Shown here: positions 8,270 to 16,869 of the stretch, in pieces
How the letters are laid out: each line of letters begins with the position of its first letter
How positions within the stretch are numbered: the stretch's first letter is position 1
Source of the DNA: Lactobacillus agrestimuris
Lineage (GTDB): Bacteria > Bacillota > Bacilli > Lactobacillales > Lactobacillaceae
Assembly: GCF_943193025.1 (NCBI RefSeq)
Contig: NZ_CALPCQ010000007.1
Coordinates: 1-64,000 of the forward strand
Direction: 5' to 3'
DNA length: 64,000 bases
The notes under the pieces: generated by a model
What the model saw: the letters and a program-made list of their open reading frames with translations, nothing else
Database searches by the model: none
Told to the model about the DNA's origin: nothing
Position numbers and translations under genes: made by a program

Positions 8270-9769
8270 TTGGCTAAACAAAAAATTCGTGTAAGATATG
8301 CACCAAGTCCAACTGGTCACTTACACATCGGTAACGCACGTACTGCACTTTTTAATTATTTATTTGCCCGTCATAATAAGGGTAAGATGATTTTAAGAAT
8401 TGAAGATACTGACCAAAAACGTAACGTTGAAGGTGGCTCTGAGTCACAGATGGAAAACCTTCACTGGTTAGGTATTGATTGGGACGAAGGTCCTGACAAG
8501 GGCGGAGACTACGGTCCATATCGTCAATCAGAAAGAAAAGATATCTATAATAAATACATCAAGCAACTTATTGACGAAGGTAAGGCTTACTATTCATATA
8601 AGACCGAAGAAGAACTTGAAGAGCAACGTGAAGAACAACGCGCAATGGGTATTGCTCCTCACTATACTTACGAATACGAAGGTATGACTGCTGAAGAAAT
8701 TAAGCAAGCTCAAGCAGATGCTGAAGCAAAGGGACTTAAGCCAGTTGTTCGTATCCACATTCCAGAAATGGAAACTTATGAATGGGATGATATGGTTAAG
8801 GGTCACCTTAGCTTTGAATCAGACACCATTGGTGGTGACTTCGTTATTCAAAAGCGTGATGGTATGCCAACTTACAACTTCGCCGTTGTAATTGATGACC
8901 ACTTGATGGAAATTACTCACGTACTTCGTGGGGATGATCACGTTTCAAACACTCCAAAGCAATTGGTTGTTTATGAAGCACTTGGTTGGGAACCACCTAA
9001 GTTCGGTCACATGACTTTGATTATTAACTCAGAAACTGGTAAGAAACTTTCTAAGCGTGATGAATCAATTCTTCAATTTATTGAACAATACCGTGACCTT
9101 GGTTACCTCCCAGATGCAATGTTCAACTTCATTACTCTTCTTGGTTGGTCACCAGTTGGTGAAGAAGAAATCTTCACTCAACGTGAATTCATTAAGCAAT
9201 TTGATCCAGCACGTCTTTCTAAGTCACCTGCTGCATTTGACCAAAAGAAGCTTGAATGGATTAACAACCAATACATCAAGAAGGCTGATCGTGATACCTT
9301 GCTTGATTTGGCACTTAATAACTTGCAAGAAGCAGGCATGGTTGAAGAAAATCCAAGTCCTGAAAAGATGGAATGGGTTCGCCAATTGGTCAACATTTAC
9401 TCAGTTCAAATGTCATACACTGCCCAAATTGTTGAGATGGCTAAGATTTTCTTTGAAGATGCAAAGGATCTTTCAGAAGAAGAACTTGAAGAAATCAAGA
9501 ATGATGATGCTCGTCCAGTAATTGAAGAATTCAAGAAGCAACTTGATTTGATTCCTCGCTTTACTGCTGTTCAAATTATGAACGCTGTTCAAGCAACTCG
9601 TAAGGCCACTGGAGTTAAGGGTAGAAAACTCTTCATGCCAATCAGAATTGCTACTACTCGTTCAATGGTAGGACCAGGTATTGGTGAAGCTATGGAACTT
9701 TTAGGTAAAGAAAAGGTGGTTAGCCACTTAGACTTAACCTTGAAGCAAATGGCTGAAAACGGCCTTTAA
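8270..9769 (+). CDS. gltX: glutamyl-tRNA synthetase
   Basis: A 499-aa class I aminoacyl-tRNA synthetase charging tRNA-Glu, and in lactobacilli lacking GlnRS usually tRNA-Gln as well, for later amidation by GatCAB. HIGH motif as [10 protein letters not shown] (residues 19-28); KMSKS motif as KLSKRD (about 257-262). Residues 330-499 form the anticodon-binding helical part. The start is TTG at 8270 after GAAAGAGG; the product then begins [16 protein letters not shown], as usual. Codon choice is strongly biased, as in highly expressed genes. A terminator follows. No T-box leader fits in the 76-base gap upstream. Confidence 0.96.
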   Translation: MAKQKIRVRYAPSPTGHLHIGNARTALFNYLFARHNKGKMILRIEDTDQKRNVEGGSESQMENLHWLGIDWDEGPDKGGDYGPYRQSERKDIYNKYIKQLIDEGKAYYSYKTEEELEEQREEQRAMGIAPHYTYEYEGMTAEEIKQAQADAEAKGLKPVVRIHIPEMETYEWDDMVKGHLSFESDTIGGDFVIQKRDGMPTYNFAVVIDDHLMEITHVLRGDDHVSNTPKQLVVYEALGWEPPKFGHMTLIINSETGKKLSKRDESILQFIEQYRDLGYLPDAMFNFITLLGWSPVGEEEIFTQREFIKQFDPARLSKSPAAFDQKKLEWINNQYIKKADRDTLLDLALNNLQEAGMVEENPSPEKMEWVRQLVNIYSVQMSYTAQIVEMAKIFFEDAKDLSEEELEEIKNDDARPVIEEFKKQLDLIPRFTAVQIMNAVQATRKATGVKGRKLFMPIRIATTRSMVGPGIGEAMELLGKEKVVSHLDLTLKQMAENGL

Positions 9770-9774
9770 TATTA

Positions 9775-9811
9775 AAAATACGCGTACAAATTTTTGTAGG
9801 CGTATTTTTTT
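9775..9811 (+). terminator. gltX terminator
   Basis: AAATACGCGTACAAA pairs with TTTGTAGGCGTATTT across a short loop, followed by a T7 tract. Confidence 0.8.
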
Positions 9812-9963
9812 GCTAAAATTTATTTATCGATTTCGACGTGATGTCGGAAAGCTAAAAAAATATAATAGAAAAGAAGTATAAATGGACATTGAGGATTATT
9901 TTTTCATATCCCTCTTAAAATTGGTAAAATAAGGATAACTATTTTTAGAAAGGACCATTAGCT

Positions 9964-11388
9964 GTGAAAGTTTATAACACGCTTACCCGTAAAAAAGAAG
10001 AATTTAAACCTTTAATTCCTGGAAAAATCAGCATGTATGTCTGTGGTCCAACTGTTTATAACTACATTCATATTGGGAATGCAAGAAGTGCAATTGCCTT
10101 TGATACTATCAGACGTTACTTTGAATACAAGGGATATGAAGTAAAGTATGTTTCTAATTTTACTGATGTTGATGATAAGATGATCAACGAAGCTCGCAAG
10201 GAAGGAATTACTGTTCCAGAACTTGCCGAGCGCTTCATTAATGCTTATTTAGAAGATACTAGTGCTTTAAACATTGAAAAAGCTACTTTACATCCACGAG
10301 CAACTCATGAAATTAAGGAAATTATTGAATTTGTACAAGCTTTGATTGAAAAGGGCTATGCTTACGAAGTTGATGGGGATGTTTACTACCGTGCTAAGAA
10401 GTTTGCTGATTATGGTGAATTGAGTCATCAAAATATTGCTGAACTTGAAGAAGGGGCTTCAGAACATATTAATGAAGAAGAACAAAAGCGTAAGGAAGAT
10501 CCAATTGATTTTGCTCTTTGGAAGGCTCAAAAAGAAGATGATGAAATTGCTTGGGATTCTCCATGGGGCAAGGGTCGTCCAGGTTGGCACATTGAATGTT
10601 CTGTCATGTCAACTAAGTACTTAGGTGACACAATTGATATTCACGGTGGTGGTCAAGATTTGGAATTCCCTCACCATGAAAATGAAATTGCTCAAAGTGA
10701 AGCCAAGACCGGTAAGAAGTTTGTTAATTATTGGATGCACAATGGTTTCGTGACAGTTGGTAAAGATGAGGAAAAGATGTCTAAGTCACTTCACAACTTT
10801 GTGACTGTTCATGATATTTTAAAAGAAATTGATCCTCAAGTTTTACGTTTCTTTATGGCAAGTGTACAATACCGCCGTCAAATTAATTATTCAGATGAAA
10901 ACCTTAAGCAGGCTCAAATTATTTTGGATCGCTTCAAGAATACTTTGACTAGTATTGATTACCGCTTGAAAGATGATACTAACGCTAAAGCAGATCCAAA
11001 ACTTCATGAAGCAATTATGTCAACTAAGCAAAAGTTTGAAGACGCAATGGATGATGATTTCAATGTTCAAAACGCCATGACCGCTGTTTATGAACTGTTG
11101 CCAATTGTTAATGCTAATGTCAATGATGAACAAGTTGATAAAACAGAATTGGCTGACTTTAAGAAAATTCTTAGTTCATGGCTCGAAATTTTTGGAATCG
11201 ATTGTGGAAAATTAGTTGCAGTTGAGACCGGTGATGACGATGCAAAAATTGAAGCTTTAGTTAAAAAGCGTGATGAAGCTCGTAAGAATAAAGACTGGGC
11301 TAAGAGTGATGAAATTCGTGAGCAATTAAAGGAAATGGGAGTAGTAATTCAAGATACTCCTCAAGGAACTAGGTGGAGTCGTGAATAA
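9964..11388 (+). CDS. cysS: cysteinyl-tRNA synthetase
   Basis: A 474-aa class I synthetase charging tRNA-Cys. [16 protein letters not shown] carries the zinc-binding Cys and HIGH motif (about residues 28-43). [10 protein letters not shown] and [11 protein letters not shown] supply further zinc ligands, KMSKSLHNF is the KMSKS loop (about 266), and a C-terminal DALR-type helical domain follows. The start is GTG at 9964 after GAAAGGACC. The last 8 bases overlap mrnC, so cysS-mrnC-rlmB is a tightly coupled operon, as in B. subtilis (there with cysE before cysS, which is absent here). Confidence 0.96.
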   Translation: MKVYNTLTRKKEEFKPLIPGKISMYVCGPTVYNYIHIGNARSAIAFDTIRRYFEYKGYEVKYVSNFTDVDDKMINEARKEGITVPELAERFINAYLEDTSALNIEKATLHPRATHEIKEIIEFVQALIEKGYAYEVDGDVYYRAKKFADYGELSHQNIAELEEGASEHINEEEQKRKEDPIDFALWKAQKEDDEIAWDSPWGKGRPGWHIECSVMSTKYLGDTIDIHGGGQDLEFPHHENEIAQSEAKTGKKFVNYWMHNGFVTVGKDEEKMSKSLHNFVTVHDILKEIDPQVLRFFMASVQYRRQINYSDENLKQAQIILDRFKNTLTSIDYRLKDDTNAKADPKLHEAIMSTKQKFEDAMDDDFNVQNAMTAVYELLPIVNANVNDEQVDKTELADFKKILSSWLEIFGIDCGKLVAVETGDDDAKIEALVKKRDEARKNKDWAKSDEIREQLKEMGVVIQDTPQGTRWSRE

Positions 11389-11824
11389 AGTTAAAAAATT
11401 AACCGAAACAGATGTTAATCCTGATACTTTGAATGGCCAAACTTTGGCTTATTTAGGGGATGCTGTCTATGAAATTTATATCCGTCGTCATTTGATTCGT
11501 GGCGGAATTGTAAAACCACAAAATCTACATCGTGAAGCAACGCATTATGTTTCTGCTAAAGCTCAAGCAGCCTTAGTAACTAAGATGCAAGATGATGAGA
11601 TGCTAACTGAAGCAGAACTAGCAGCTTACCACCGCGGACGAAATGCCAAAACTCATACTAAAGCTAAAAATACTAGTTTAAAGACATATCAGCGTTCAAC
11701 TGGATTTGAAGCAATTATTGGTTATCTTGATTTGCTTGGCAAGCATGATCGAGTAGATGAACTCAGTTTGTGGTGTATTGAGACGGTTGAAAATGGAGGA
11801 ATAGATAATTATGACTTCGAATAA
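11381..11824 (+). CDS. mrnC: mini-ribonuclease III
   Basis: A 147-aa RNase III-like endonuclease without a dsRNA-binding domain; in B. subtilis it matures 23S rRNA ends. The catalytic domain shows [22 protein letters not shown] (residues 18-39) with the metal-binding Asp in the GDAVYE block. The [13 protein letters not shown] stretch (about 85-97) is typical of MrnC. GTG start inside the end of cysS; the 3' end overlaps rlmB by 14 bases. All three products act on stable RNA or translation. Confidence 0.93.
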   Translation: MNKVKKLTETDVNPDTLNGQTLAYLGDAVYEIYIRRHLIRGGIVKPQNLHREATHYVSAKAQAALVTKMQDDEMLTEAELAAYHRGRNAKTHTKAKNTSLKTYQRSTGFEAIIGYLDLLGKHDRVDELSLWCIETVENGGIDNYDFE

Positions 11825-12563
11825 TAAGGATTTTGTTTTTGGTCGTCATGCAGGAATTGATTTCTTAAAAACACAAGATGCAGGTAAGATCAATAAAGTT
11901 TTCTTGCAACATGGAATTCAAGAAGATTTTGCCAACCAGGTTTATGCTTTAGCTAAGAAGAAAAGATTGGTTGTTCAATCGGTTCCTAAGAACAAATTAG
12001 ATCGTTTAGTTGATGGTGAAAATCACCAAGGACTTGTTTTAGCTGTATCCAGTTTTGAATATGCAGATTTAGATAAACTTCTAGATCAATTTGAAGAACA
12101 AGGAAAAGATGCCTTTATTTTGATGCTTGATTCAATTGAGGATCCACATAATTTAGGATCAATTTTACGTTCCGCTGATGCAACTGGTGTTGATGCGATT
12201 ATTATTCCTAAGCGGCATGCGACTGGCCTTACTTCAGTTGTTGCTAAGACTTCAACTGGTGCAATTGATTATGTACCAGTTGCTCGCGTTAATAATTTGG
12301 TTCAGACTACAAAAGAATTAAAGAAGCGAGGTTTCTGGGTCTTCGGAACCGATATGGAAGGAACAGATTATCGCAGATGGGATGCAAAAGGTAAGACGGT
12401 TTTAGTAATTGGTAATGAGGGTAAGGGAATTGCTCCACTTCTTAAAAAGCAAATGGATCAAACACTTACTTTGCCAATGGTTGGACACGTTCAATCTTTG
12501 AATGCTAGTGTGGCAACAGGCGTTTTGCTTTACCAAATGCTTAACAGTAGACATCCCCTATAA
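11811..12563 (+). CDS. rlmB: 23S rRNA 2'-O-methyltransferase RlmB (SpoU/TrmH family)
   Basis: A 250-aa SPOUT methyltransferase. An N-terminal substrate-binding domain (residues 1-85, FGRHAGIDFLK...NHQGLVLAV) precedes the knotted catalytic domain with motif 1 (DSIEDPHNLGSILRSADATG, about 105-124), motif 2 (VLVIGNEGKGIAPLL) and motif 3 (LPMVGHVQSLNASVATGVLLYQ). The E. coli counterpart methylates G2251 of 23S rRNA; the exact target here is inferred. In B. subtilis yacP follows this gene; no YacP (Rae1) ORF is present here. Confidence 0.92.
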   Translation: MTSNNKDFVFGRHAGIDFLKTQDAGKINKVFLQHGIQEDFANQVYALAKKKRLVVQSVPKNKLDRLVDGENHQGLVLAVSSFEYADLDKLLDQFEEQGKDAFILMLDSIEDPHNLGSILRSADATGVDAIIIPKRHATGLTSVVAKTSTGAIDYVPVARVNNLVQTTKELKKRGFWVFGTDMEGTDYRRWDAKGKTVLVIGNEGKGIAPLLKKQMDQTLTLPMVGHVQSLNASVATGVLLYQMLNSRHPL

Positions 12564-12692
12564 ACAAAAAATTAACTATGTTTTTCTGGCGCAAGCAGTG
12601 AAAAGTTCGTTGATTTAAAAACATTAGTTGTGAAATTTTTTCTCTGAGTAATTCAGTATGATTGAGATGAATACGAAGAGGGAGAATAATGC

Positions 12693-13253
12693 ATGCCAAG
12701 AGAAGACATGTTAATCAAAAAAGTTGCTGAAAAAGATGGTGATGCTTTAGAGCAATTGATCGAGAATTATAGACCTATGATTGGATCCTTGAAGAAAACT
12801 TATTATTTAAGAGATTTTGATTCACAGGATTGGGATCAAGAAGCACGAATTGTTTGTTATGAGTCAGCTTGTGAATATACACAAGATAAAGGAAAATTCA
12901 GTGTATATTTTAGAAGTCGTCTAAAGAATAGAATTGTGACTTTGATTCGATATTATATGGCAAATAGAAGGCAAGATTACTTGTATAGTACGTCACTTGA
13001 TGTAATCCAGAATAAAGAAAGGTCATATAAACCATTAAATGATGTTGAACATTTAATTATTGAAGATTCAATTAGAGAAGTTTCAACTGATTTTTTAGAA
13101 AATTTATCTGAGATGGAATTAGTATCTTTGCTCATCATGATTGGATCGGTAAGTGAAGAAGAGGCATTTGAAAGATGGAAGATAAATCCATCAATGCACA
13201 GACGGGCGAAAAATCGAATGACTGAAAAGCTAAAACGAGTTTTATTCGAGTAG
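12693..13253 (+). CDS. sigH: RNA polymerase sigma factor, SigH/ComX type
   Basis: A 186-aa small sigma factor. Residues 8-90 resemble sigma region 2 (LEQLIENYRPMIGSLKKTYY...DWDQEARIVCYESACEY...FRSRLKNRIVTLIRYYMANRR). The C-terminal part is a weak region 4 (LIMIGSVSEEEAFERWKINPSMHRRAKNRMTEKLK). Position between rlmB and rpmG-secE-nusG matches sigH of B. subtilis. In lactobacilli such as L. sakei the orthologue drives late competence genes and is often called ComX-like; that role here is inferred. AGAGGGAG precedes the ATG. No anti-sigma gene is adjacent. Confidence 0.82.
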   Translation: MPREDMLIKKVAEKDGDALEQLIENYRPMIGSLKKTYYLRDFDSQDWDQEARIVCYESACEYTQDKGKFSVYFRSRLKNRIVTLIRYYMANRRQDYLYSTSLDVIQNKERSYKPLNDVEHLIIEDSIREVSTDFLENLSEMELVSLLIMIGSVSEEEAFERWKINPSMHRRAKNRMTEKLKRVLFE

Positions 13254-13278
13254 TTAAATTAATGCTTTCTAAGAAAAG

Positions 13279-13287
13279 TGCTATACT
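13279..13287 (+). promoter_or_regulatory. extended -10 promoter of the 71-aa ORF
   Basis: TGCTATACT (TGn plus TATACT at 13282-13287), with only a poor -35 (TTAATG) 17 bases upstream. It lies about 34 bases before the start codon. Confidence 0.55.
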
Positions 13288-13320
13288 AAAAGTGTAGAAA
13301 TTTTTAGGAGGTAATTTAAG

Positions 13321-13536
13321 ATGGCAGAAGTAATTAAAACTGCATTGTTGGACCGTGAAATGAAGGAAGCTTTTGAATGGAGCGACTCAAACGTACCTGT
13401 AAGAGATGCCCTTTGGGACTACTTCATGGAAAAGAATGGTAGAGATACCATGAAGACGGAAGAAGATATGCTTCCATTTTTGAAAGATTCAGATGAAAAA
13501 ATCGAAGCCTTCGTCAACGAAAATCTTAAGAAATAA
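13321..13536 (+). CDS. conserved-looking small protein of unknown function (71 aa)
   Basis: I do not recognise this protein. It is acidic, soluble and has no signal peptide or membrane segment. The sequence has two amphipathic helical stretches (VIKTALLDREMKEAFEWSD and VRDALWDYFMEKNGRDTM) and a Lys-rich end (AFVNENLKK). It is well supported as a gene: an extended -10 promoter, AGGAGG 6-8 bases before ATG, strongly biased codons and a terminator of its own. It is transcribed alone between sigH and the gluconokinase gene. Confidence 0.8.
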   Translation: MAEVIKTALLDREMKEAFEWSDSNVPVRDALWDYFMEKNGRDTMKTEEDMLPFLKDSDEKIEAFVNENLKK

Positions 13537-13564
13537 TCCAACTAAAAAATAATTTCTACGCACA

Positions 13565-13586
13565 GTGATCACGCATGTTTGATCAC
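13565..13586. repeat. perfect 7-bp inverted repeat before a terminator
   Basis: GTGATCA and TGATCAC surround an 8-base loop (CGCATGTT). There is no T tract of its own; a complete terminator hairpin begins two bases later. It could be a 3' UTR stabilising stem or a protein site. Confidence 0.6.
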
Positions 13587-13587
13587 C

Positions 13588-13618
13588 AAAACAGCTATCA
13601 TTTGATAGCTGTTTTTTT
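13588..13618 (+). terminator. terminator after the 71-aa ORF
   Basis: ACAGCTATCA and TGATAGCTGT form a perfect 10-bp stem with a tiny loop, then T7. Confidence 0.85.
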
Positions 13619-13686
13619 GTGCAAAAATTTTGTTATAATGAGCAATAATTCAATTGAGATAATTGTGGAAGAAGTTTTATTGATCG

Positions 13687-15198
13687 ATGAAATATATAAT
13701 TGGAATTGATATTGGTACCACAGCAACTAAGGCTATTGCTTATGATCTTAATGGAAAACAAATTTTAGAGACAAGTAAAGCCTATCCGCTAATTCAAAAT
13801 GTATCCGGACAAGCCGAAGAAGATCCTAAAATAATTTTTGATGCTGTGCAGGAAACAATTTTTCAAATAAGTAAAAAATTGGGTCCAGAGGCCTTAGCGA
13901 TTTCCTGGTCGAGTCAAATGCATAGTTTAATAGGACTTGATGATGAAGGAAATTTGTTGACGAATAGTATCACTTGGGCAGATAATCGCGCCGACAGTGA
14001 AGTTGAACTTGCCAAAGAGTCAGGACAAGCAAAAGCAATTTATCAAAAAACGGGGATGCCTATGCATCCCATGGCTCCAGTTTATAAATTGAAGTGGTTG
14101 AAAAATACCAACCTTGATCTATACAAGAAAGTGGATAAGTGGATTGGAATTAAAGATTATATTATTTATCGTTTAACTGGAAAAATCATGAAAGATATTC
14201 CAATGGCCGCTGGGAGTGGCTTGCTTGATTTACAGACGCTTAATTGGGATGATCAGCTATTAGATTGGCTTGAATTAAGTAAGCATAATCTGCCAACTTT
14301 GGCTAAAGCAACAGAAATAGTGGGCACGATTAATGAAGATTACTTGCAGAAACTTAGTTTGTCAGAAAACACAAAAATCGTGCTAGGATCAAGTGATGGT
14401 TATCTTTCTACTATTGGTGTTGGGGTTCTAAATAATCAAGAGTTTGCTTTGAATGTTGGAACATCAGGAGCAATTCGAACTCTTGAAAGTAGGCCAATGA
14501 TTGATGAGAAGGCGAGATTTTTCTGTTATCCAGCTGAAAAAGATTATTACTTAATTGGTGGACCAGTTAATAATGGTGGTATCATCTTTGATTGGGCAAA
14601 AAAGACGCTATTTTCTGCTGATGAAACTGCAGAAGATTTTTTGGATATTGCACAAACCGTGCCGGCAGGAAGTGGTGGACTGATTTTTCATCCATACTTA
14701 GGCGGAGAAAGATCGCCAATCTGGGATGCAAATGCTAAAGGATCTTTTGTTGGTTTAACTAGAAATCATACTAAGCCACATTTGGCTCGAAGCGTGATTG
14801 AAGGGATTATCTTTAATCTATATGAAGCTATGTCTGCTATTAGAACTTGCGTAGCAAAACCAAAGGCTATGAGAATCACAGGTGGCTTTGTTAAGAGCGA
14901 CTTTGTTAGACAAATTTTAGCAAATGTATTTAATTTGCCTATTATTGCTATGAAAAATGATCAAAGTGGCAGTTTAGCAGCAATGTTTTTAGCTAGATTA
15001 GCTTTGGGACTGGATAATGAACTATCTGATATTAAAAAATTCATCAATGAAGATAAAGTATATTTCCCTAATCTTAAAGAAGTTGAAATCTATCAAAAAA
15101 TTATCCCGATCTATCATGAAATTGGTTTAGAATTGTCAAAAAGTTATTTTGAATTAGCAAATTTTCAAAATAATTATCCAAATTTATTCAGTGAATAA
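13687..15198 (+). CDS. gntK: gluconokinase-like FGGY-family carbohydrate kinase
   Basis: A 503-aa cytoplasmic sugar kinase of the FGGY family. The N-terminal phosphate-binding motif is IIGIDIGTTATKAIAYD (residues 4-20), the second domain has ALNVGTSGAIRT (about 257) and GGPVNNGGIIFDWAKK, and IRITGGFVKSDFVRQILANVF-type sequence (about 398-417) is the FGGY C-terminal signature. Sequence style and length suit bacterial gluconokinase, feeding gluconate-6-phosphate to the phosphoketolase pathway, but xylulose or other polyols cannot be excluded. No permease or gluconate-6-P dehydrogenase is adjacent. The ribosome site (GGAAGAAG) is weak. The gene splits the usual sigH-rpmG neighbourhood. Confidence 0.75.
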   Translation: MKYIIGIDIGTTATKAIAYDLNGKQILETSKAYPLIQNVSGQAEEDPKIIFDAVQETIFQISKKLGPEALAISWSSQMHSLIGLDDEGNLLTNSITWADNRADSEVELAKESGQAKAIYQKTGMPMHPMAPVYKLKWLKNTNLDLYKKVDKWIGIKDYIIYRLTGKIMKDIPMAAGSGLLDLQTLNWDDQLLDWLELSKHNLPTLAKATEIVGTINEDYLQKLSLSENTKIVLGSSDGYLSTIGVGVLNNQEFALNVGTSGAIRTLESRPMIDEKARFFCYPAEKDYYLIGGPVNNGGIIFDWAKKTLFSADETAEDFLDIAQTVPAGSGGLIFHPYLGGERSPIWDANAKGSFVGLTRNHTKPHLARSVIEGIIFNLYEAMSAIRTCVAKPKAMRITGGFVKSDFVRQILANVFNLPIIAMKNDQSGSLAAMFLARLALGLDNELSDIKKFINEDKVYFPNLKEVEIYQKIIPIYHEIGLELSKSYFELANFQNNYPNLFSE

Positions 15199-15205
15199 AC
15201 ATAAA

Positions 15206-15234
15206 TTGCATGACATCAATATTTCTGTTACAAT
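15206..15234 (+). promoter_or_regulatory. strong promoter of rpmG-secE
   Basis: TTGCAT (15206-15211), 17-base spacer, TACAAT (15229-15234), with TG one base before the -10. It overlaps the 3' flank of the gluconokinase gene. Confidence 0.75.
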
Positions 15235-15257
15235 AGCGAGAGTTTGGAAGTGAGATT

Positions 15258-15407
15258 ATGGCAGTGAAAAAAGCGGCATTGGCCTGTACTGAATGCGGGT
15301 CACGAAACTACTCTATCACCGCAAATAAGAATCGTACTGAGCGACTAGAATTAAGAAAATTCTGTAAACATTGCGGAAAGATGACATTACATAAAGAAAC
15401 GAGGTAA
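15258..15407 (+). CDS. rpmG: 50S ribosomal protein L33
   Basis: A 49-aa protein, [20 protein letters not shown] onward, ending KETR. Two CxxC pairs (Cys10/Cys13 and Cys36/Cys39) make this the zinc-binding form of L33. GGAAGTGAG precedes ATG 15258. It is immediately followed by secE, as in most Bacillota (rpmG-secE-nusG). Confidence 0.93.
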   Translation: MAVKKAALACTECGSRNYSITANKNRTERLELRKFCKHCGKMTLHKETR

Positions 15408-15412
15408 TACTA

Positions 15413-15583
15413 ATGATTAAGTTCTTTAAGAGTGTTGGTCATGAAATGAAATTAGTAACTTGGCCAAGCTACAAGCAAAACCGTCATGACACTATGACAG
15501 TTATTGTTTCCTCAATCTTGTTTGCTATTTACTTAGGTGTACTTGATTGGGCATTTAGTGCATTAACTCAAGCTATTATGTAA
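15413..15583 (+). CDS. secE: preprotein translocase subunit SecE
   Basis: A 56-aa single-span membrane protein clamping SecY in the Sec translocon. An amphipathic N-terminal helix with the conserved EMKLVTWPSYKQ motif (residues 11-22) precedes one hydrophobic helix (TVIVSSILFAIYLGVLDWAF, about 29-48). Length is normal for Gram-positive SecE. GAAACGAGG at the end of rpmG acts as ribosome site; the gap is 5 bases. Confidence 0.93.
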   Translation: MIKFFKSVGHEMKLVTWPSYKQNRHDTMTVIVSSILFAIYLGVLDWAFSALTQAIM

Positions 15584-15612
15584 TAGTTATGATAGATAAT
15601 CTAACCCGTACG

Positions 15613-15621
15613 TGGTATAAT
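15613..15621 (+). promoter_or_regulatory. extended -10 promoter of nusG
   Basis: TGGTATAAT with TATAAT at 15616-15621; there is no clear -35. It places transcription start just before a small terminator (15638-15660), so nusG has its own short regulated leader. Confidence 0.6.
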
Positions 15622-15637
15622 TTTATCGATCGAGAAG

Positions 15638-15660
15638 AAACCTCTTTACGAGGTTTTTTT
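15638..15660 (+). terminator. terminator or attenuator in the secE-nusG gap
   Basis: AACCTC, loop TTTAC, GAGGTT, then T7. It ends the rpmG-secE transcript and also lies between the nusG promoter and nusG, so partial read-through or attenuation is likely. Confidence 0.75.
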
Positions 15661-15687
15661 GTTTGCCAGTATTTAAGGAGAATTTAA

Positions 15688-16245
15688 ATGGTAGAAACAT
15701 CTGAAAAGAAATGGTATGTTCTTCATACTTATTCTGGTTATGAAGATAAGGTTAAGTCAGACTTGCTTTCACGTGCACAAAGTATGGGAATGCAAGATTA
15801 CATTTTTCGTGTAATGGTTCCTGAAGAAGCTAAGGTGGAAACTGTTCGCGGTAAGAAGCAAGAAGTTGAAGAAAAAGTCTTCCCAGGTTACGTTTTAGTT
15901 GAAATGGTTATGACTGATGAAAGTTGGTTCATCGTAAGAAATACTCCAAACGTAACTGGATTTGTTGGATCACACGGTGGTGGTTCAAAGCCTTCTCCAC
16001 TTCTTGAAGAAGAAGTAGAAAGATTGCTCAACCAACAAGGTCAAGTTGCTAAAGAACCTGATCTTGATTTGGAAATTGGTGAAACAGTTACAATCACAGA
16101 AGGTGCCTTTAACGGTATGGTTGGTAAGATTACTGATATTCAACCAGATAAGCGAAAGGTTTACGTATCAGTTGATATGTTTGGTAGAGCAACTACTGCT
16201 GAACTTGAATATAACCAAATTAAACAATTTGATGGAGAAGAATAA
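15688..16245 (+). CDS. nusG: transcription termination/antitermination protein NusG
   Basis: A 185-aa RNA polymerase-binding factor. The NGN domain spans residues 7-115 (KWYVLHTYSGYEDKVKSDL, FPGYVLVEM, WFIVRNTPNVTGFVG), and the C-terminal KOW domain has IGETVTITEGAFNGMVGKI (about 130-150). NusG influences pausing, termination and rRNA transcription, and couples to ribosomes. AAGGAG precedes ATG. It is followed by rplK-rplA as in nearly all bacteria. Confidence 0.95.
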   Translation: MVETSEKKWYVLHTYSGYEDKVKSDLLSRAQSMGMQDYIFRVMVPEEAKVETVRGKKQEVEEKVFPGYVLVEMVMTDESWFIVRNTPNVTGFVGSHGGGSKPSPLLEEEVERLLNQQGQVAKEPDLDLEIGETVTITEGAFNGMVGKITDIQPDKRKVYVSVDMFGRATTAELEYNQIKQFDGEE

Positions 16246-16287
16246 TTTGCTATTGTAATTAGTCCTAATAGATGTTACGATAGCAAA
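16246..16287. repeat. long inverted repeat directly after nusG
   Basis: TTTGCTATTGTAA (16246-16258) pairs with TTACGATAGCAAA (16275-16287) over 13 positions with one G.T wobble, around a 16-base loop. No T tract follows, so it is not a standard terminator. It may be a processing site, a 3' end stem or part of the rplK leader. Confidence 0.7.
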
Positions 16288-16301
16288 GTACGTTTATTAT
16301 T

Positions 16302-16339
16302 GCGGGAGGAGAAGTAGGTAAATTCTCCATTTTAACCGC
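16302..16339 (+). promoter_or_regulatory. putative L1-binding hairpin upstream of rplK
   Basis: GCGG (16302-16305) pairs with CCGC (16336-16339). An inner GGAGAA (16308-16313) pairs with TTCTCC (16323-16328), leaving a GA bulge on one side and ATTTTAA on the other. This asymmetric internal loop is the plan of known mRNA sites where ribosomal protein L1 represses its operon. A second copy with the same plan lies before rplA. Confidence 0.6.
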
Positions 16340-16365
16340 ATCACGGAATCAAGGAGGTTTTGACC

Positions 16366-16791
16366 GTGGCAAAGAAAGTTATTAACGTAGTTAAGTTACA
16401 AATCCCAGCTGGTGCTGCAACACCTGCACCTCCAGTTGGTCCTGCATTGGGTCAAGCTGGTATTAACATTGTTGGTTTTACTAAAGACTTCAATGCTAGA
16501 ACTGCTGACCAAAAGGGCATGATTATCCCTGTAGTTATTACAGTATATGAAGATCGTTCATTCGAATTCATTACTAAGACTCCACCAGCACCAGTATTGC
16601 TTAAGCAAGCTGCTAAGATCCAAAAGGCTTCTGGTGAACCTAATACCAACAAGGTTGGTAAGGTAACCAAGGCTCAAGTCAAGGAAATTGCCGAGACTAA
16701 GATGAAAGACCTTAACGCTGCTGATATCGAAGCTGCTATGCGCATGGTTGAAGGTACCGCTAGAAGTATGGGTATCGAAGTCGAAGACTAA
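16366..16791 (+). CDS. rplK: 50S ribosomal protein L11
   Basis: A 141-aa ribosomal protein at the GTPase-associated centre. It starts [30 protein letters not shown]-style at GTG 16366; an in-frame TTG at 16360 is too close to AGGAGG (16352-16357) to be used. Conserved features include the Pro-rich N-terminus ([11 protein letters not shown]) and the C-terminal rRNA-binding domain ([39 protein letters not shown]). First gene of the rplK-rplA operon, in strongly biased codons. Confidence 0.96.
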   Translation: MAKKVINVVKLQIPAGAATPAPPVGPALGQAGINIVGFTKDFNARTADQKGMIIPVVITVYEDRSFEFITKTPPAPVLLKQAAKIQKASGEPNTNKVGKVTKAQVKEIAETKMKDLNAADIEAAMRMVEGTARSMGIEVED

Positions 16792-16816
16792 TCCTGTTAT
16801 TTAGGTAACATATTAG

Positions 16817-16849
16817 GTGGGAGAGCTTAGAGAGAGCTCGTTTGACCAC
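16817..16849 (+). promoter_or_regulatory. putative L1-binding hairpin between rplK and rplA
   Basis: GTGG (16817-16820) pairs with CCAC (16846-16849). An inner GAGCT (16823-16827) pairs with AGCTC (16835-16839), with GA on the 5' side and GTTTGA on the 3' side. The design is the same as the hairpin before rplK. It ends about 20 bases before the rplA start. Confidence 0.6.
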
Positions 16850-16869
16850 ATATACAAGGAGGAAATCAC

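Noticed and set aside
9812-9963. T-box leader before cysS (and in the shorter gap before gltX)
   Set aside because: No AGGGTGGNACCGCG-type T-box motif or antiterminator pair. A small TTTCGAC/GTCGGAA stem near 9830 is not enough.
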